Part shown: piece after piece, positions 1-7,601 of the stretch | How the letters are laid out: every line of letters starts with the position of its first letter | Position numbering within the stretch: the stretch's first letter is position 1 | Assembly (NCBI GenBank): GCA_937982515.1 | Contig: CALJMB010000102.1 | Location: 1 to 9,803 of the forward strand | Origin: an uncultured Balneolaceae bacterium | GTDB taxonomy: Bacteria; Bacteroidota; Rhodothermia; Balneolales; Balneolaceae | DNA length: 9,803 nt | Direction of reading: 5' to 3' | Made by a program: the position numbers and the translations under genes | The notes under the pieces: model-generated | The model's database searches: none | Seen by the model: the letters and a program-made list of their open reading frames with translations, nothing else | Told to the model about the DNA's origin: nothing

Positions 1-2558
1 TCATAAATATCATGAAGTGATACACGGCCCAAGACGCGATCTTCCAGGCTTTCAATCACGTCTTCATTATCTTTAAGAGCTTTCATCTTAAGGCCGCGCA
101 ATGTACCACAGTCCATTTCATTAATAATAATATCCTGTGACACGTCAACGAGGCGTCGGGTAAGATAACCGGCATCGGCCGTTTTAAGAGCTGTATCTGC
201 CAGTCCTTTACGGGCTCCGTGCGTAGAAATAAAGTATTCCAGAACTGTCAGCCCCTCTTTAAAGGAAGACAGAATCGGGTTTTCAATAACTTCATTGCCT
301 TGCTGCATAGAGCTTTTTTGCGGCTTAGCCATCAAGCCACGCATACCGCCCAGCTGGCGAATCTGTTCTTTAGAACCACGAGCACCGGAATCTGCCATCA
401 TAAATACAGGGTTGAACCCGGAACGGTCGTTGGCTAACTCGTTAAAGAGCGTTTCTGATACTCTGTTTGTAGTGCTCGTCCATTTATCTATTACTTGATT
501 ATAGCGTTCATTATCCGTAATGAAGCCCATCTCGTAGCGATCAGTAATCTCGGCTACCTCATTCTGTGCATTTTCGATCAGCTTTTTCTTCTCTTCCGGG
601 ATAACAATATCTTCCAGATTGAATGATAGCCCGCCGGTAGTTGCATATTCGTAGCCCAGTGCTTTCATATCATCCAGGAAAGCGGCTGTACGGGCTGTGC
701 CTACCTTACTGTGGATTTCACTGATAACAGTACGCAGTTCCCTCTTACCCAGTGTACGGTTTTTGAACTCAATAGCTTCCGGCAAAATCTCATTAAAGAC
801 CACACGTCCGGTAGTGGTTTTTATGATCTCATATTCCGTTTCCCCGTCTTCTTTCGTAACAGGAATACGTACGTTGATTTTGGCGTGTAAGTCCAGCCGT
901 CCCTGGTCATAAGCTATCAACACCTCATCCGTGTTGGCAAAGGTTTTACCCTCACCCTTTTTATCGTTCGCCATCTTGGTGAGGTAATAAATACCCAGAA
1001 CCATGTCCTGAGAAGGAACGGTAACAGGTCCACCACTGGCGGGACTCAAAATGTTGTGAGATCCCAGCATAAGTACCGATGCCTCTAGAATAGCATCATG
1101 GCTCAGTGGCACATGCACAGCCATCTGGTCACCGTCAAAGTCGGCGTTGAAAGCTGTACACGATAACGGGTGTAGTCTTATGGCTTTTTCTTCGATCAAC
1201 ACGGGCTGATATGCCTGTATACCCAGTCTGTGCAAGGTAGGTGCACGGTTGAGCAGCACGGGGTGCCCGTCAATAACGTTCTCCAGCACTTCCCAGACAA
1301 CATGATCGCGACGATCTACAACTTTTTTAGCGCTTTTTACTGTCTTAACGTATCCACGTTCAATAAGCCGGCGGATAATAAACGGTTTATACAGCTCTAC
1401 GGCCATCTCTTTAGGCAAGCCACACTCATGCATTTTGAGTTCGGGACCTACCACAATTACCGAACGTCCGGAATAATCGACACGCTTACCCAGCAGGTTC
1501 TGTCGGAATCGCCCGCTTTTACCCTTCAGCATATCGCTGAGCGACTTCAGAGGCCGGTTGTTATTGCGGACGGCATTTGACTTGCGTGAATTGTCATAAA
1601 GCGAATCCACAGCTTCCTGAAGCATACGCTTCTCATTTCGCAGAATCACATCCGGTGCCTTGATATCGATCAGCCGCTTCAGACGGTTGTTACGGATAAT
1701 TACACGTCTGTACAGGTCATTCAGATCAGAAGTAGCGAACCGCCCGCCTTCCAGTGGCACAAGAGGACGCAGTTCCGGAGGGATGACAGGTATTACACGC
1801 TGTATCATCCATTCCGGATGATTCTCTGTATGCTGGTTGGCCGCGCGAAATGATTCTATAACCTGCAAGCGCTTCAGCTTTTTCTTCTTGCGCATTTGGG
1901 AGGTTTCATTACGCACTTCGTCACGCAAACGGTACGCCAATTCATCCAGATCCAGACCCGTCAACAGATCTTCCAGTGCATCGGCGCCCTCTTTGGCAAC
2001 GAACTTATCATCGTCCTCCTCATCCAGCTCATAATGATCTTCCGGAAGCTGGTCCAGAATATCGTAATACTCTTCTTCAGAGATAAGATCGCCCCGTTTG
2101 TAACCCAAGTCGCGAGCTATGCCCGGATTGGTTACTACATAGGTTTCATAATAGACAATTTTACTTAAATTCTTAGATGAATATCCTAACAGATAAGCAA
2201 CCTTGTTAGGCAGTGATTTGAAGTACCAAATATGAACCACAGGAACAGTCAGGGAAATATGCCCCATCCGTTCACGACGTACCGCTTTCCTGGTCACTTC
2301 CACGCCGCAACGGTCGCATATAATACCTTTGTATCGAATACGCTTATATTTCCCGCAGTGGCATTCGTAATCTTTTACAGGGCCAAAGATCTTTTCACAG
2401 AAAAGACCATCCATTTCCGGCTTAAAGGTACGATAGTTAATTGTTTCGGGCGTCAGAACTTCGCCATGTGATCTTGACAGAATAGTCTCTGGTGACGCAA
2501 GAGATATCCCAATACTGTCGAAGTCTTTCGAAACTGTTAATGTATTTGTAGTCGGCAA
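1..2558 (-). CDS. rpoC: DNA-directed RNA polymerase subunit beta', 3' end cut by the window
   Basis: Catalytic beta' subunit of RNA polymerase; 852 codons are visible and the rest lies beyond base 1. I read it from TTG at 2558, preceded by a strong GGAGGT 7 nt upstream; the first in-frame ATG is codon 49, inside the conserved start of the protein, so TTG is the credible start. Motifs in order: zinc-binding cysteines C66, C68, C81 and C84 in the clamp; the lid/rudder region with GRFRQNLLGKRVDYSGRSV at 349-367; the active-site NADFDGDQMAVHVP with Mg-binding D473, D475 and D477; the bridge helix around 721-747 (MADSGARGSKEQIRQLGGMR); the trigger loop with FISTHGARKGLADTALKTA at 776-794. C817 would be the first ligand of the second zinc site, the other three lying outside the window. 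It follows rpoB by 53 bp. Identity is certain; only the exact start is inferred. Confidence 0.98.
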   Translation of the reverse strand, partial: MPTTNTLTVSKDFDSIGISLASPETILSRSHGEVLTPETINYRTFKPEMDGLFCEKIFGPVKDYECHCGKYKRIRYKGIICDRCGVEVTRKAVRRERMGHISLTVPVVHIWYFKSLPNKVAYLLGYSSKNLSKIVYYETYVVTNPGIARDLGYKRGDLISEEEYYDILDQLPEDHYELDEEDDDKFVAKEGADALEDLLTGLDLDELAYRLRDEVRNETSQMRKKKKLKRLQVIESFRAANQHTENHPEWMIQRVIPVIPPELRPLVPLEGGRFATSDLNDLYRRVIIRNNRLKRLIDIKAPDVILRNEKRMLQEAVDSLYDNSRKSNAVRNNNRPLKSLSDMLKGKSGRFRQNLLGKRVDYSGRSVIVVGPELKMHECGLPKEMAVELYKPFIIRRLIERGYVKTVKSAKKVVDRRDHVVWEVLENVIDGHPVLLNRAPTLHRLGIQAYQPVLIEEKAIRLHPLSCTAFNADFDGDQMAVHVPLSHDAILEASVLMLGSHNILSPASGGPVTVPSQDMVLGIYYLTKMANDKKGEGKTFANTDEVLIAYDQGRLDLHAKINVRIPVTKEDGETEYEIIKTTTGRVVFNEILPEAIEFKNRTLGKRELRTVISEIHSKVGTARTAAFLDDMKALGYEYATTGGLSFNLEDIVIPEEKKKLIENAQNEVAEITDRYEMGFITDNERYNQVIDKWTSTTNRVSETLFNELANDRSGFNPVFMMADSGARGSKEQIRQLGGMRGLMAKPQKSSMQQGNEVIENPILSSFKEGLTVLEYFISTHGARKGLADTALKTADAGYLTRRLVDVSQDIIINEMDCGTLRGLKMKALKDNEDVIESLEDRVLGRVSLHDIY

Positions 2559-2571
2559 GGTATTACCTCCG
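2553..2571 (-). promoter_or_regulatory. rpoC ribosome binding site folded with its TTG start
   Basis: On the minus strand the SD core AGGT (2568-2565) can pair with ACCT (2561-2558) across a three-base AAT loop. CGG (2571-2569) can pair with the second codon CCG (2555-2553), leaving two bases of the start codon bulged. The SD is strong (GGAGGT, 7 nt from TTG) and decides the start. The fold is short, about seven base pairs, and is inferred from complementarity alone. It resembles the arrangement at rpoB. Confidence 0.5.
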
Positions 2572-2580
2572 GATTGACTT

Positions 2581-2599
2581 AATTTAACAGTGTTAAATT
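2581..2599 (-). repeat. Perfect 9-bp inverted repeat in the rpoB-rpoC gap
   Basis: AATTTAACA at 2581-2589 is the exact reverse complement of TGTTAAATT at 2591-2599, with a single central base. In the minus-strand RNA this folds as eight base pairs closing a three-base ACU loop, 12 nt after the rpoB stop codon and about 10 nt before the rpoC SD. It is almost all A-U and no U-tract follows, so it is not an intrinsic terminator. It could be a processing or stabilising hairpin, a DNA dyad for a protein, or chance in an AT-rich gap. Confidence 0.5.
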
Positions 2600-2611
2600 T
2601 CTTTTATTGAT

Positions 2612-5600
2612 TTAATCGATGTGAATCTCAAGTCCAAGACCCATGAGCTCACGTAACAATACCTTAAACGATTCAGGTACGTCGCCTTCTGGCAGATTTT
2701 CACCTTTTACGATCGCTTCATACACTCTGGATCTACCCTTTACATCATCACTTTTCACGGTGAGCATCTCTTTAAGGATGCTGGAAGCGCCATAGGCATA
2801 TAATGCCCATACTTCCATCTCCCCAAGTCGCTGGCCTCCAAACTGAGCTTTGCCACCCAGCGGTTGTTGTGTAATAAGGGAATACGGGCCGATAGAACGA
2901 GCATGCATCTTATCCTGGACCAGGTGATTAAGCTTGAGCATGTAAATGTATCCAACCGTTGTTTTCTGATCGAACGGTTCTCCGGTTCTGCCGTCGTAGA
3001 GCGTAACCCGCCCTTCTTCAGGCAAACCGGCAGCTCTGAGTTGTTCCTGAACTTGCTCATAAGTGGCACCGTCAAATACCGGCGATGCAAACTTAACACC
3101 GAGCTTTTTAGCAGCCCATCCCAGTATGGTTTCATAAATTTGTCCCAGGTTCATACGGGAAGGCACGCCAAGAGGGTTGAGCAAGATATCCAGTGGCGTA
3201 CCGTCTTCCATATAAGGCATATCTTCTATAGCGACGACATTGGCAATAACACCCTTGTTACCGTGGCGTCCGGCCATCTTATCGCCCACGCCCAGCTTTC
3301 GCTTCTTGGCAACATATACCTTAGCCTTTTGGATAATACCTGGCGGCAGATCGTCCCCTACCTGAATCTGGTACTTTCTCCGTTTTGCCTCTGTGTCGAT
3401 ATTTCTGCGAAGCTCCCTGTAGTTCTTAAAGAGTTCGCGTACATGGCCGACCAGCTCTTCGTCTGTAGCCCAGTCAATGCTTTCGTTAATATTAACCGGA
3501 TCCAGTTCTTCAAAATCAGACTTGCGGTATTTCTCACCCTTGGGGATAAGTTCAACTCCGTTAAAGTCGTATACACCGGGAGAGGTCTTGTCTCTCAGTA
3601 AAGAGTAGAGCTTATCCACCATTTTGCTATTTAATTCAGCAACTTTCTGAGCATGGCGTTCATTTTCTTGCTCTACCTGTTTCTTTTCCTCTTTGCGAGA
3701 AATCTGCTCATCTCGCTTACGGCTAAAGAGCTTGGTATCGATTACAGTACCTGAAACTCCGGGTGGAGTTTTCAATGATGCATCTTTGACATCACCAGCT
3801 TTGTCACCAAAGATAGCACGGAGCAGTTTTTCCTCAGGAGTCGGATCGGTTTCCCCTTTCGGAGTAATTTTTCCTACAAGAATATCACCGGGATTTACCT
3901 TCGCTCCAACCCGGATAATTCCCTGCTCATCGAGGTCGGCTGTTGCCTCCTCACTTACGTTAGGAATTTCTCGGGTCAGTTCTTCTTCCCCGCGCTTGGT
4001 ATCACGTACCTGTTGCTCAAACTCCTGGATGTGAATGGATGTATAGACATCATCCTGAACAATTCGCTCACTTACAACGATGGCATCCTCAAAGTTATAT
4101 CCTCTCCAAGGCATAAAACCTACCAATAGGTTTCGGCCAAGAGCCAGTTCGCCACCGTCCGTTGCACAACCGTCGGCTAATGTCTGACCTTTAACAACTT
4201 TATCTCCGACATTAACAATGGGCTTCTGGTTGATGGTTGTATCCTGGTTGGTACGTTCAAACTTTTGCAGCTTGTACGACTTTATACCATCGTCAAAGAA
4301 TGTAAGCTGCTCCACTTCGCTTCGATTATATTTAACCCGTATTTCATCGGAACTGACATACACTACTTCTCCATCTCCTTCAGCTATAATGATAGCACGG
4401 GAATCTTTTGCAGCTCTGTGCTCCAGGCCTGTTCCTACTACCGGTGCTTCGGGACGCAGCAGAGGTACTGCCTGACGCTGCATGTTTGAACCCATAAGTG
4501 CACGGTTAGCATCATTGTGCTCAATAAACGGAATCAGAGCAGCGGCCAGAGAAGTAATCTGGTTCGGTGAAACGTCCATGTAACCGATTATATCAGGGGT
4601 AGCCAGATGGTAGTTCCCATCGCGGAAGCGGGAAAAAATACTTTCACTCTTAAACTGACCGTTTTCAGTGAGCGGTGCATTAGCCTGTGCGATAACTGTA
4701 TCATCTTCCTGTTCGGCAGAGAGATACTCAATTTCTTTAGTTACTATTCCATCCTTAACCTTACGATATGGAGTTTCGATAAATCCAAAATCATTGATCT
4801 TTGCATGGATACACAAGGAGGAAATCAAACCGATATTTGGACCCTCAGGCGTCTCGATCGGACACAGACGACCGTAGTGCGTATAGTGAACGTCGCGAAC
4901 CTCAAAACCTGCCCGCTCACGTGTTAAACCGCCAGGCCCAAGTGCAGACATACGGCGCTTATGTGTCAATTCAGCCAGAGGGTTAGTCTGGTCCATGAAT
5001 TGAGACAGTTGATTAGTGCCAAAAAAAGTATTGATCACACTGGAAATCGTACGTGCATTCACCAAATCCTGCGGAGTAAGCTGCTCAGCATCGCGCGAGT
5101 TCATCCGTTCCTTTATAGTCCGCGACATACGGGCCAGACCGATGGAGAACTGCTGCCCGAGTTGCTCGCCGACGGTTCGGATACGGCGGTTGCTGAGATG
5201 ATCGATGTCATCAACCTGAGACTTCATATTTTTAAGGCGGATGACCTCTTTGATTATGGCAACTATATCTTCCTTCACCAGATAGCGGATATCCATATCC
5301 ACTTCCTGTTTGAGCCTCTTATTCAACCTGTACCTGCCCACTTCACCAAGGTCATATTTCTTGTCGCTAAAGAATAAGCGCTCTAAAACCTGGCGGGCTG
5401 TTTCGGGATCAGGCATCTCTCCGGTACGAATTTGCCGGTATATCTCTCCCAATGCCGATTCAGTATCATGGGTTGTATCCTTGCGCAGAGTATTCATCAT
5501 CACAGAGCGCTCAGAATCTTCCGCTGAGATCGTCTGTACAAATACCTTGTCCAACCCTGCTTCTTTAATCAGGCCATAATCATCCTCAACAAGCTCATGA

Positions 5601-6445
5601 TCACGTTCCAGAAGAATTTCTCTGTTTAATGCTTCGGTCACCTCGCCCGTTTCATCGTCTACTACTTCTTCCATCTTTTCAACAATGATATTAGTGGCTA
5701 AGCGCTTTCCCACCAGATTTTTGTTGAAGTCTTTTTTTGTCCCGAACTTAACTTCTTCTGATAGTTCAAACAGATTAAAAATATCCTCATCTGTAGAATA
5801 ACCTAGTGCACGCAATAGAGTCGTAGCCGGAACCTTCTTCTTACGATCGATATAAGCCCATAGCACATCGCGGATATCGGTAGAAAACTCTATCCATGAT
5901 CCTTTAAACGGAATGACCCTGGCATTATATAATTGCGTGCCATTGGGATGGACATTTTGTCCAAAAAAGACGCCGGGAGAACGGTGCAGCTGGCTTACGA
6001 TTACGCGCTCGGCTCCATTAATAATGAAGGTACCGCGCTCGGTCATCCAGGGAAGATCACCCAGAAAAACTTCCTGCTCGATGGTCTCTGACGCCTCATC
6101 CCCGTCATCTACGGAAGAAAGACGCATCTTTGCTTTCAATGGAACTGCATACGAGAGGCCGCGCTCCTGGCATTCTTTCATACTGTATTTTGGAGTGTCG
6201 ACGCTATAATACAGAAATTCCAGTATATGAGTTTCCCGGGAATCCTGGATCGGAAAATTCTCATTAAAAATCTTTTGCAGGCCCTGATTTTTGCGATTTT
6301 CAGGGGCTATATCCAGTTGGGTAAATTCATTAAATGACTCCAGCTGTATATCAAGAAAGTCGGGATAATCGAGAACGTGTTCAGTATTGGAGAATGTTAA
6401 ACGGTCGGTAAAGGGGATTTTTTCCATGTTACTTTGTTTACTCAA
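2612..6445 (-). CDS. rpoB: DNA-directed RNA polymerase subunit beta
   Basis: Second large catalytic subunit of RNA polymerase, 1277 aa, the usual length for Bacteroidota. The start is TTG at 6445, with AAAGGAG 8 nt upstream; the alternative ATG at 6427 (codon 7) sits too far from that site. Motifs: protrusion and lobe from about 20 to 430; rifampicin pocket at 476-507 with Q482, D485, H495, R498, S500 and L502 all wild type (equivalents of E. coli Q513, D516, H526, R529, S531, L533), and Ala491 where E. coli has Ser522; flap tip at 877-896; a charged, helical insert from about 905 to 1045 in the position of E. coli insert betai9; KMAGRHGNKG at 1056-1065 with active-site lysines K1056 and K1064; FGGQRLGEMEVWAL at 1202-1215 near the C-terminus. 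Predicted rifampicin-sensitive by motif. It lies 165 bp after rplL and 53 bp before rpoC. Confidence 0.99.
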   Translation of the reverse strand: MSKQSNMEKIPFTDRLTFSNTEHVLDYPDFLDIQLESFNEFTQLDIAPENRKNQGLQKIFNENFPIQDSRETHILEFLYYSVDTPKYSMKECQERGLSYAVPLKAKMRLSSVDDGDEASETIEQEVFLGDLPWMTERGTFIINGAERVIVSQLHRSPGVFFGQNVHPNGTQLYNARVIPFKGSWIEFSTDIRDVLWAYIDRKKKVPATTLLRALGYSTDEDIFNLFELSEEVKFGTKKDFNKNLVGKRLATNIIVEKMEEVVDDETGEVTEALNREILLERDHELVEDDYGLIKEAGLDKVFVQTISAEDSERSVMMNTLRKDTTHDTESALGEIYRQIRTGEMPDPETARQVLERLFFSDKKYDLGEVGRYRLNKRLKQEVDMDIRYLVKEDIVAIIKEVIRLKNMKSQVDDIDHLSNRRIRTVGEQLGQQFSIGLARMSRTIKERMNSRDAEQLTPQDLVNARTISSVINTFFGTNQLSQFMDQTNPLAELTHKRRMSALGPGGLTRERAGFEVRDVHYTHYGRLCPIETPEGPNIGLISSLCIHAKINDFGFIETPYRKVKDGIVTKEIEYLSAEQEDDTVIAQANAPLTENGQFKSESIFSRFRDGNYHLATPDIIGYMDVSPNQITSLAAALIPFIEHNDANRALMGSNMQRQAVPLLRPEAPVVGTGLEHRAAKDSRAIIIAEGDGEVVYVSSDEIRVKYNRSEVEQLTFFDDGIKSYKLQKFERTNQDTTINQKPIVNVGDKVVKGQTLADGCATDGGELALGRNLLVGFMPWRGYNFEDAIVVSERIVQDDVYTSIHIQEFEQQVRDTKRGEEELTREIPNVSEEATADLDEQGIIRVGAKVNPGDILVGKITPKGETDPTPEEKLLRAIFGDKAGDVKDASLKTPPGVSGTVIDTKLFSRKRDEQISRKEEKKQVEQENERHAQKVAELNSKMVDKLYSLLRDKTSPGVYDFNGVELIPKGEKYRKSDFEELDPVNINESIDWATDEELVGHVRELFKNYRELRRNIDTEAKRRKYQIQVGDDLPPGIIQKAKVYVAKKRKLGVGDKMAGRHGNKGVIANVVAIEDMPYMEDGTPLDILLNPLGVPSRMNLGQIYETILGWAAKKLGVKFASPVFDGATYEQVQEQLRAAGLPEEGRVTLYDGRTGEPFDQKTTVGYIYMLKLNHLVQDKMHARSIGPYSLITQQPLGGKAQFGGQRLGEMEVWALYAYGASSILKEMLTVKSDDVKGRSRVYEAIVKGENLPEGDVPESFKVLLRELMGLGLEIHID

Positions 6446-6463
6446 AGGAACCTCTCCTTTAAA
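6441..6463 (-). promoter_or_regulatory. rpoB ribosome binding site and TTG start inside one hairpin
   Basis: In the minus-strand RNA, UUUAAAGGA (6463-6455) pairs with UCCUUUGAG (6449-6441) around a five-base loop, GAGGU. That gives nine pairs, seven Watson-Crick and two U.G. The left arm holds the SD AAAGGA and the right arm holds the UUG start codon, so both would be closed until the hairpin opens. The loop GAGGU is itself SD-like but only 4 nt from the start. The pairing is read directly; a role in limiting or regulating rpoB translation is inference. Confidence 0.6.
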
Positions 6464-6545
6464 AATTTAATTGGTTGTGATGAGCCAAAAAGCTGTTATA
6501 TCACACGTTTCTGATGTGGATTAATTGGTGGCCTATATAAGAGAC

Positions 6546-6559
6546 GCCAATAGCCAATA
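6546..6559 (-). repeat. Tandem 7-base repeat beside the rplL-rpoB hairpin
   Basis: The plus strand reads GCCAATA twice in direct succession (TATTGGC twice on the transcribed strand). The copy at 6553-6559 lies within the 3' arm of the 6551-6581 hairpin. The other copy (6546-6552) could replace it as a pairing partner for the 5' arm, giving a shorter alternative 7-bp stem. It may simply be a slippage duplication. Confidence 0.5.
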
Positions 6560-6581
6560 CCATTAGTAACGGTATTGGCTA
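6551..6581 (-). promoter_or_regulatory. Strong hairpin in the rplL-rpoB gap, candidate attenuator or processing site
   Basis: AGCCAATACC and GGTATTGGCT form a perfect inverted repeat, extended by one outer T/A pair to 11 bp. In the minus-strand RNA the next position is a G.U pair followed by two U-A pairs, giving a 14-pair stem with a three-base ACU loop. It starts 29 nt after the rplL stop and lies about 105 nt before rpoB. The bases after it do not form a U-tract, so a simple intrinsic terminator is unlikely. In E. coli the same gap carries a partial terminator and an RNase III site that lower polymerase output relative to ribosomal proteins, and this hairpin is placed to do a similar job. 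Confidence 0.65.
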
Positions 6582-6610
6582 ATGACAAATTGTATACGAA
6601 TAGTGCTTAA

Positions 6611-6988
6611 TTACTTGAGTTCAATCTCAGCGCCTGCTTCTTCAAGCTTAGATTTGAGTTCTTCAGCTTCAGCCTTGGCAACACCCTCTTTGATAGTATT
6701 TGGTGCGCCATCTACCAATTCTTTAGCTTCTTTCAAACCAAGGCCGGTAATACCTCGAACTTCTTTAATTACAGCAATCTTTTTAGCTCCTGCAGATTTG
6801 AGAACGACATCAAATTCCGTCTGTTCCTCACCCCCTCCACCATTGCCGCTGGCAACTCCACCAGCAACAACAGCTGTAGCAGCTGCAGGTTTGATATCGT
6901 ATTCCTCTTCCAGAACTTTTGCAAGTTCGTTAGCCTCTTTAACTGTCAGGTTAACTAGTTGTTCAGCTATTTCTTTAACGTCAGCCAT
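6611..6988 (-). CDS. rplL: 50S ribosomal protein L7/L12
   Basis: Stalk protein that recruits and activates translational GTPases such as EF-Tu and EF-G; it acts as dimers bound to the C-terminal helix of L10. 125 aa, normal for the family. The N-terminal dimerisation and L10-binding domain covers about 1-32. The flexible hinge at 33-57 is Ala-rich, then unusually Gly-rich (GNGGGG at 49-54). The globular C-terminal domain at 58-125 has the factor-binding stretch KKIAVIKEVRGITGLGLKEA (69-88). ATG at 6988 is preceded by GGAG 8 nt upstream. It follows rplJ by 51 bp, the usual pairing that lets L10 and L7/L12 be made together, and precedes rpoB by 165 bp. No defects seen. Confidence 0.99.
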   Translation of the reverse strand: MADVKEIAEQLVNLTVKEANELAKVLEEEYDIKPAAATAVVAGGVASGNGGGGEEQTEFDVVLKSAGAKKIAVIKEVRGITGLGLKEAKELVDGAPNTIKEGVAKAEAEELKSKLEEAGAEIELK

Positions 6989-7039
6989 GTTTATTTCTCC
7001 GATTGATCTTTATATAATGAAATTTCTTGTTAAGATTAG

Positions 7040-7564
7040 TTATGCTTCGCCCTTTTCGGCAATAGTTTCAACAGCGCCGGCAATACTACGTCCGGGAGCT
7101 TGCAGTGCACTTGCAACATTGGAAACGGGAGCAAGTAGAAGACCTACGATATCTCCAATAACCTCGCTCTTAGACTTCATTGCAGCCAGTGCTTCAAGCT
7201 GATCTTCACCATAGTAGTCTCCATCTATGATAGCAGCTTTAAACTTTGGCTTTTTTGTTTCCTCTATAAACTTCTTAAGTACTTTGGCTGGTGCAGCAAG
7301 CTCTTCTTCAACAAAGGCAAAACCGTTTTGCATGGTCAGATGGGGATACAGGTCTTCATATCCACCCACCTCATCCATTGCGCGTTTTACCAAGGTATTT
7401 TTATATACCTTGAAGGTTATGTTATCTTTGAAGAATTCGCCACGCAAATTGTTGATTTCAGCAACAGACATACCCGAATAATTGGTAATATAAACAGCAC
7501 CGGAACTATTCAGATTTTCCGTTATTTCTTCAACTACTTCTTTCTTTTTTGCTAATGTTGGCAT
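7040..7564 (-). CDS. rplJ: 50S ribosomal protein L10
   Basis: Stalk-base protein that binds 23S rRNA beside L11 and carries L7/L12 dimers. 174 aa, within the usual 165-180. The N-terminal rRNA-binding domain includes YITNYSGMSVAEINNLR (25-41) and the conserved YKNTLVKRA (54-62). LLLAPVSNVASALQAPGRSI (142-161) leads into a short C-terminal helix, which suggests two rather than three L7/L12 dimers; that is an inference from length. The start is ATG at 7564 with AAGGAA 8 nt upstream. Only 23 bp separate it from rplA, and its SD can pair with the end of rplA. In other bacteria the L10-L7/L12 complex represses this operon through a leader upstream of rplJ. There is no intergenic room for one here, so any such site would lie in rplA coding sequence or be absent. 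Confidence 0.99.
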   Translation of the reverse strand: MPTLAKKKEVVEEITENLNSSGAVYITNYSGMSVAEINNLRGEFFKDNITFKVYKNTLVKRAMDEVGGYEDLYPHLTMQNGFAFVEEELAAPAKVLKKFIEETKKPKFKAAIIDGDYYGEDQLEALAAMKSKSEVIGDIVGLLLAPVSNVASALQAPGRSIAGAVETIAEKGEA

Positions 7565-7568
7565 TGTT

Positions 7569-7601
7569 TAATTTCCTTGTTTTATTCCTAAACGGAAATT
7601 A
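7569..7601 (-). promoter_or_regulatory. Hairpin pairing the rplJ ribosome binding site with the last codons of rplA
   Basis: TAATTTCC in the last sense codons of rplA (minus strand, 7601-7594) is the exact complement of GGAAATTA (7576-7569), which contains most of the rplJ SD AAGGAA. The stem is eight pairs with a 17-base loop that holds the rplA stop codon. A ribosome finishing rplA would cover the left arm and free the rplJ SD, the classic layout for translational coupling. The complementarity is visible; the effect is inferred. Confidence 0.6.

Noticed and set aside
2864..3601. A 245-codon open frame on the plus strand opposite rpoB
   Set aside because: It lies wholly inside the conserved rpoB coding region in antisense, has no recognisable domain, and looks like a codon-bias shadow.
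4972..4974. Rifampicin-resistance change at the E. coli Ser522 position (Ala491 in RpoB)
   Set aside because: Ala here fits the normal Bacteroidota-type sequence as I know it, and all main resistance positions are wild type.
6425..6427. ATG at codon 7 as the rpoB start
   Set aside because: The only good SD is 8 nt from the TTG at 6445 and about 26 nt from this ATG.
6446..6500. Possible Bacteroidota-type promoter (TTTG then TAAATTTT) just before rpoB
   Set aside because: The spacing is about 16 nt, shorter than usual, the -7 element is a poor match, and the implied start would fall within the SD. The repeated ACCAATTAA at 6467-6475 and 6521-6529 did not fit a promoter either.
6551..6581. Calling the rplL-rpoB hairpin a Rho-independent terminator
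   Set aside because: No U-tract follows on the transcribed strand, and complete termination would silence rpoB, which has no evident promoter of its own here.
6582..7202. A 206-codon Ser/Ala-rich open frame on the plus strand opposite rplL and rplJ
   Set aside because: The Ser/Ala/Leu-rich composition is what antisense reading of these ribosomal genes gives, and it spans two real genes and their gap. No family is recognised.
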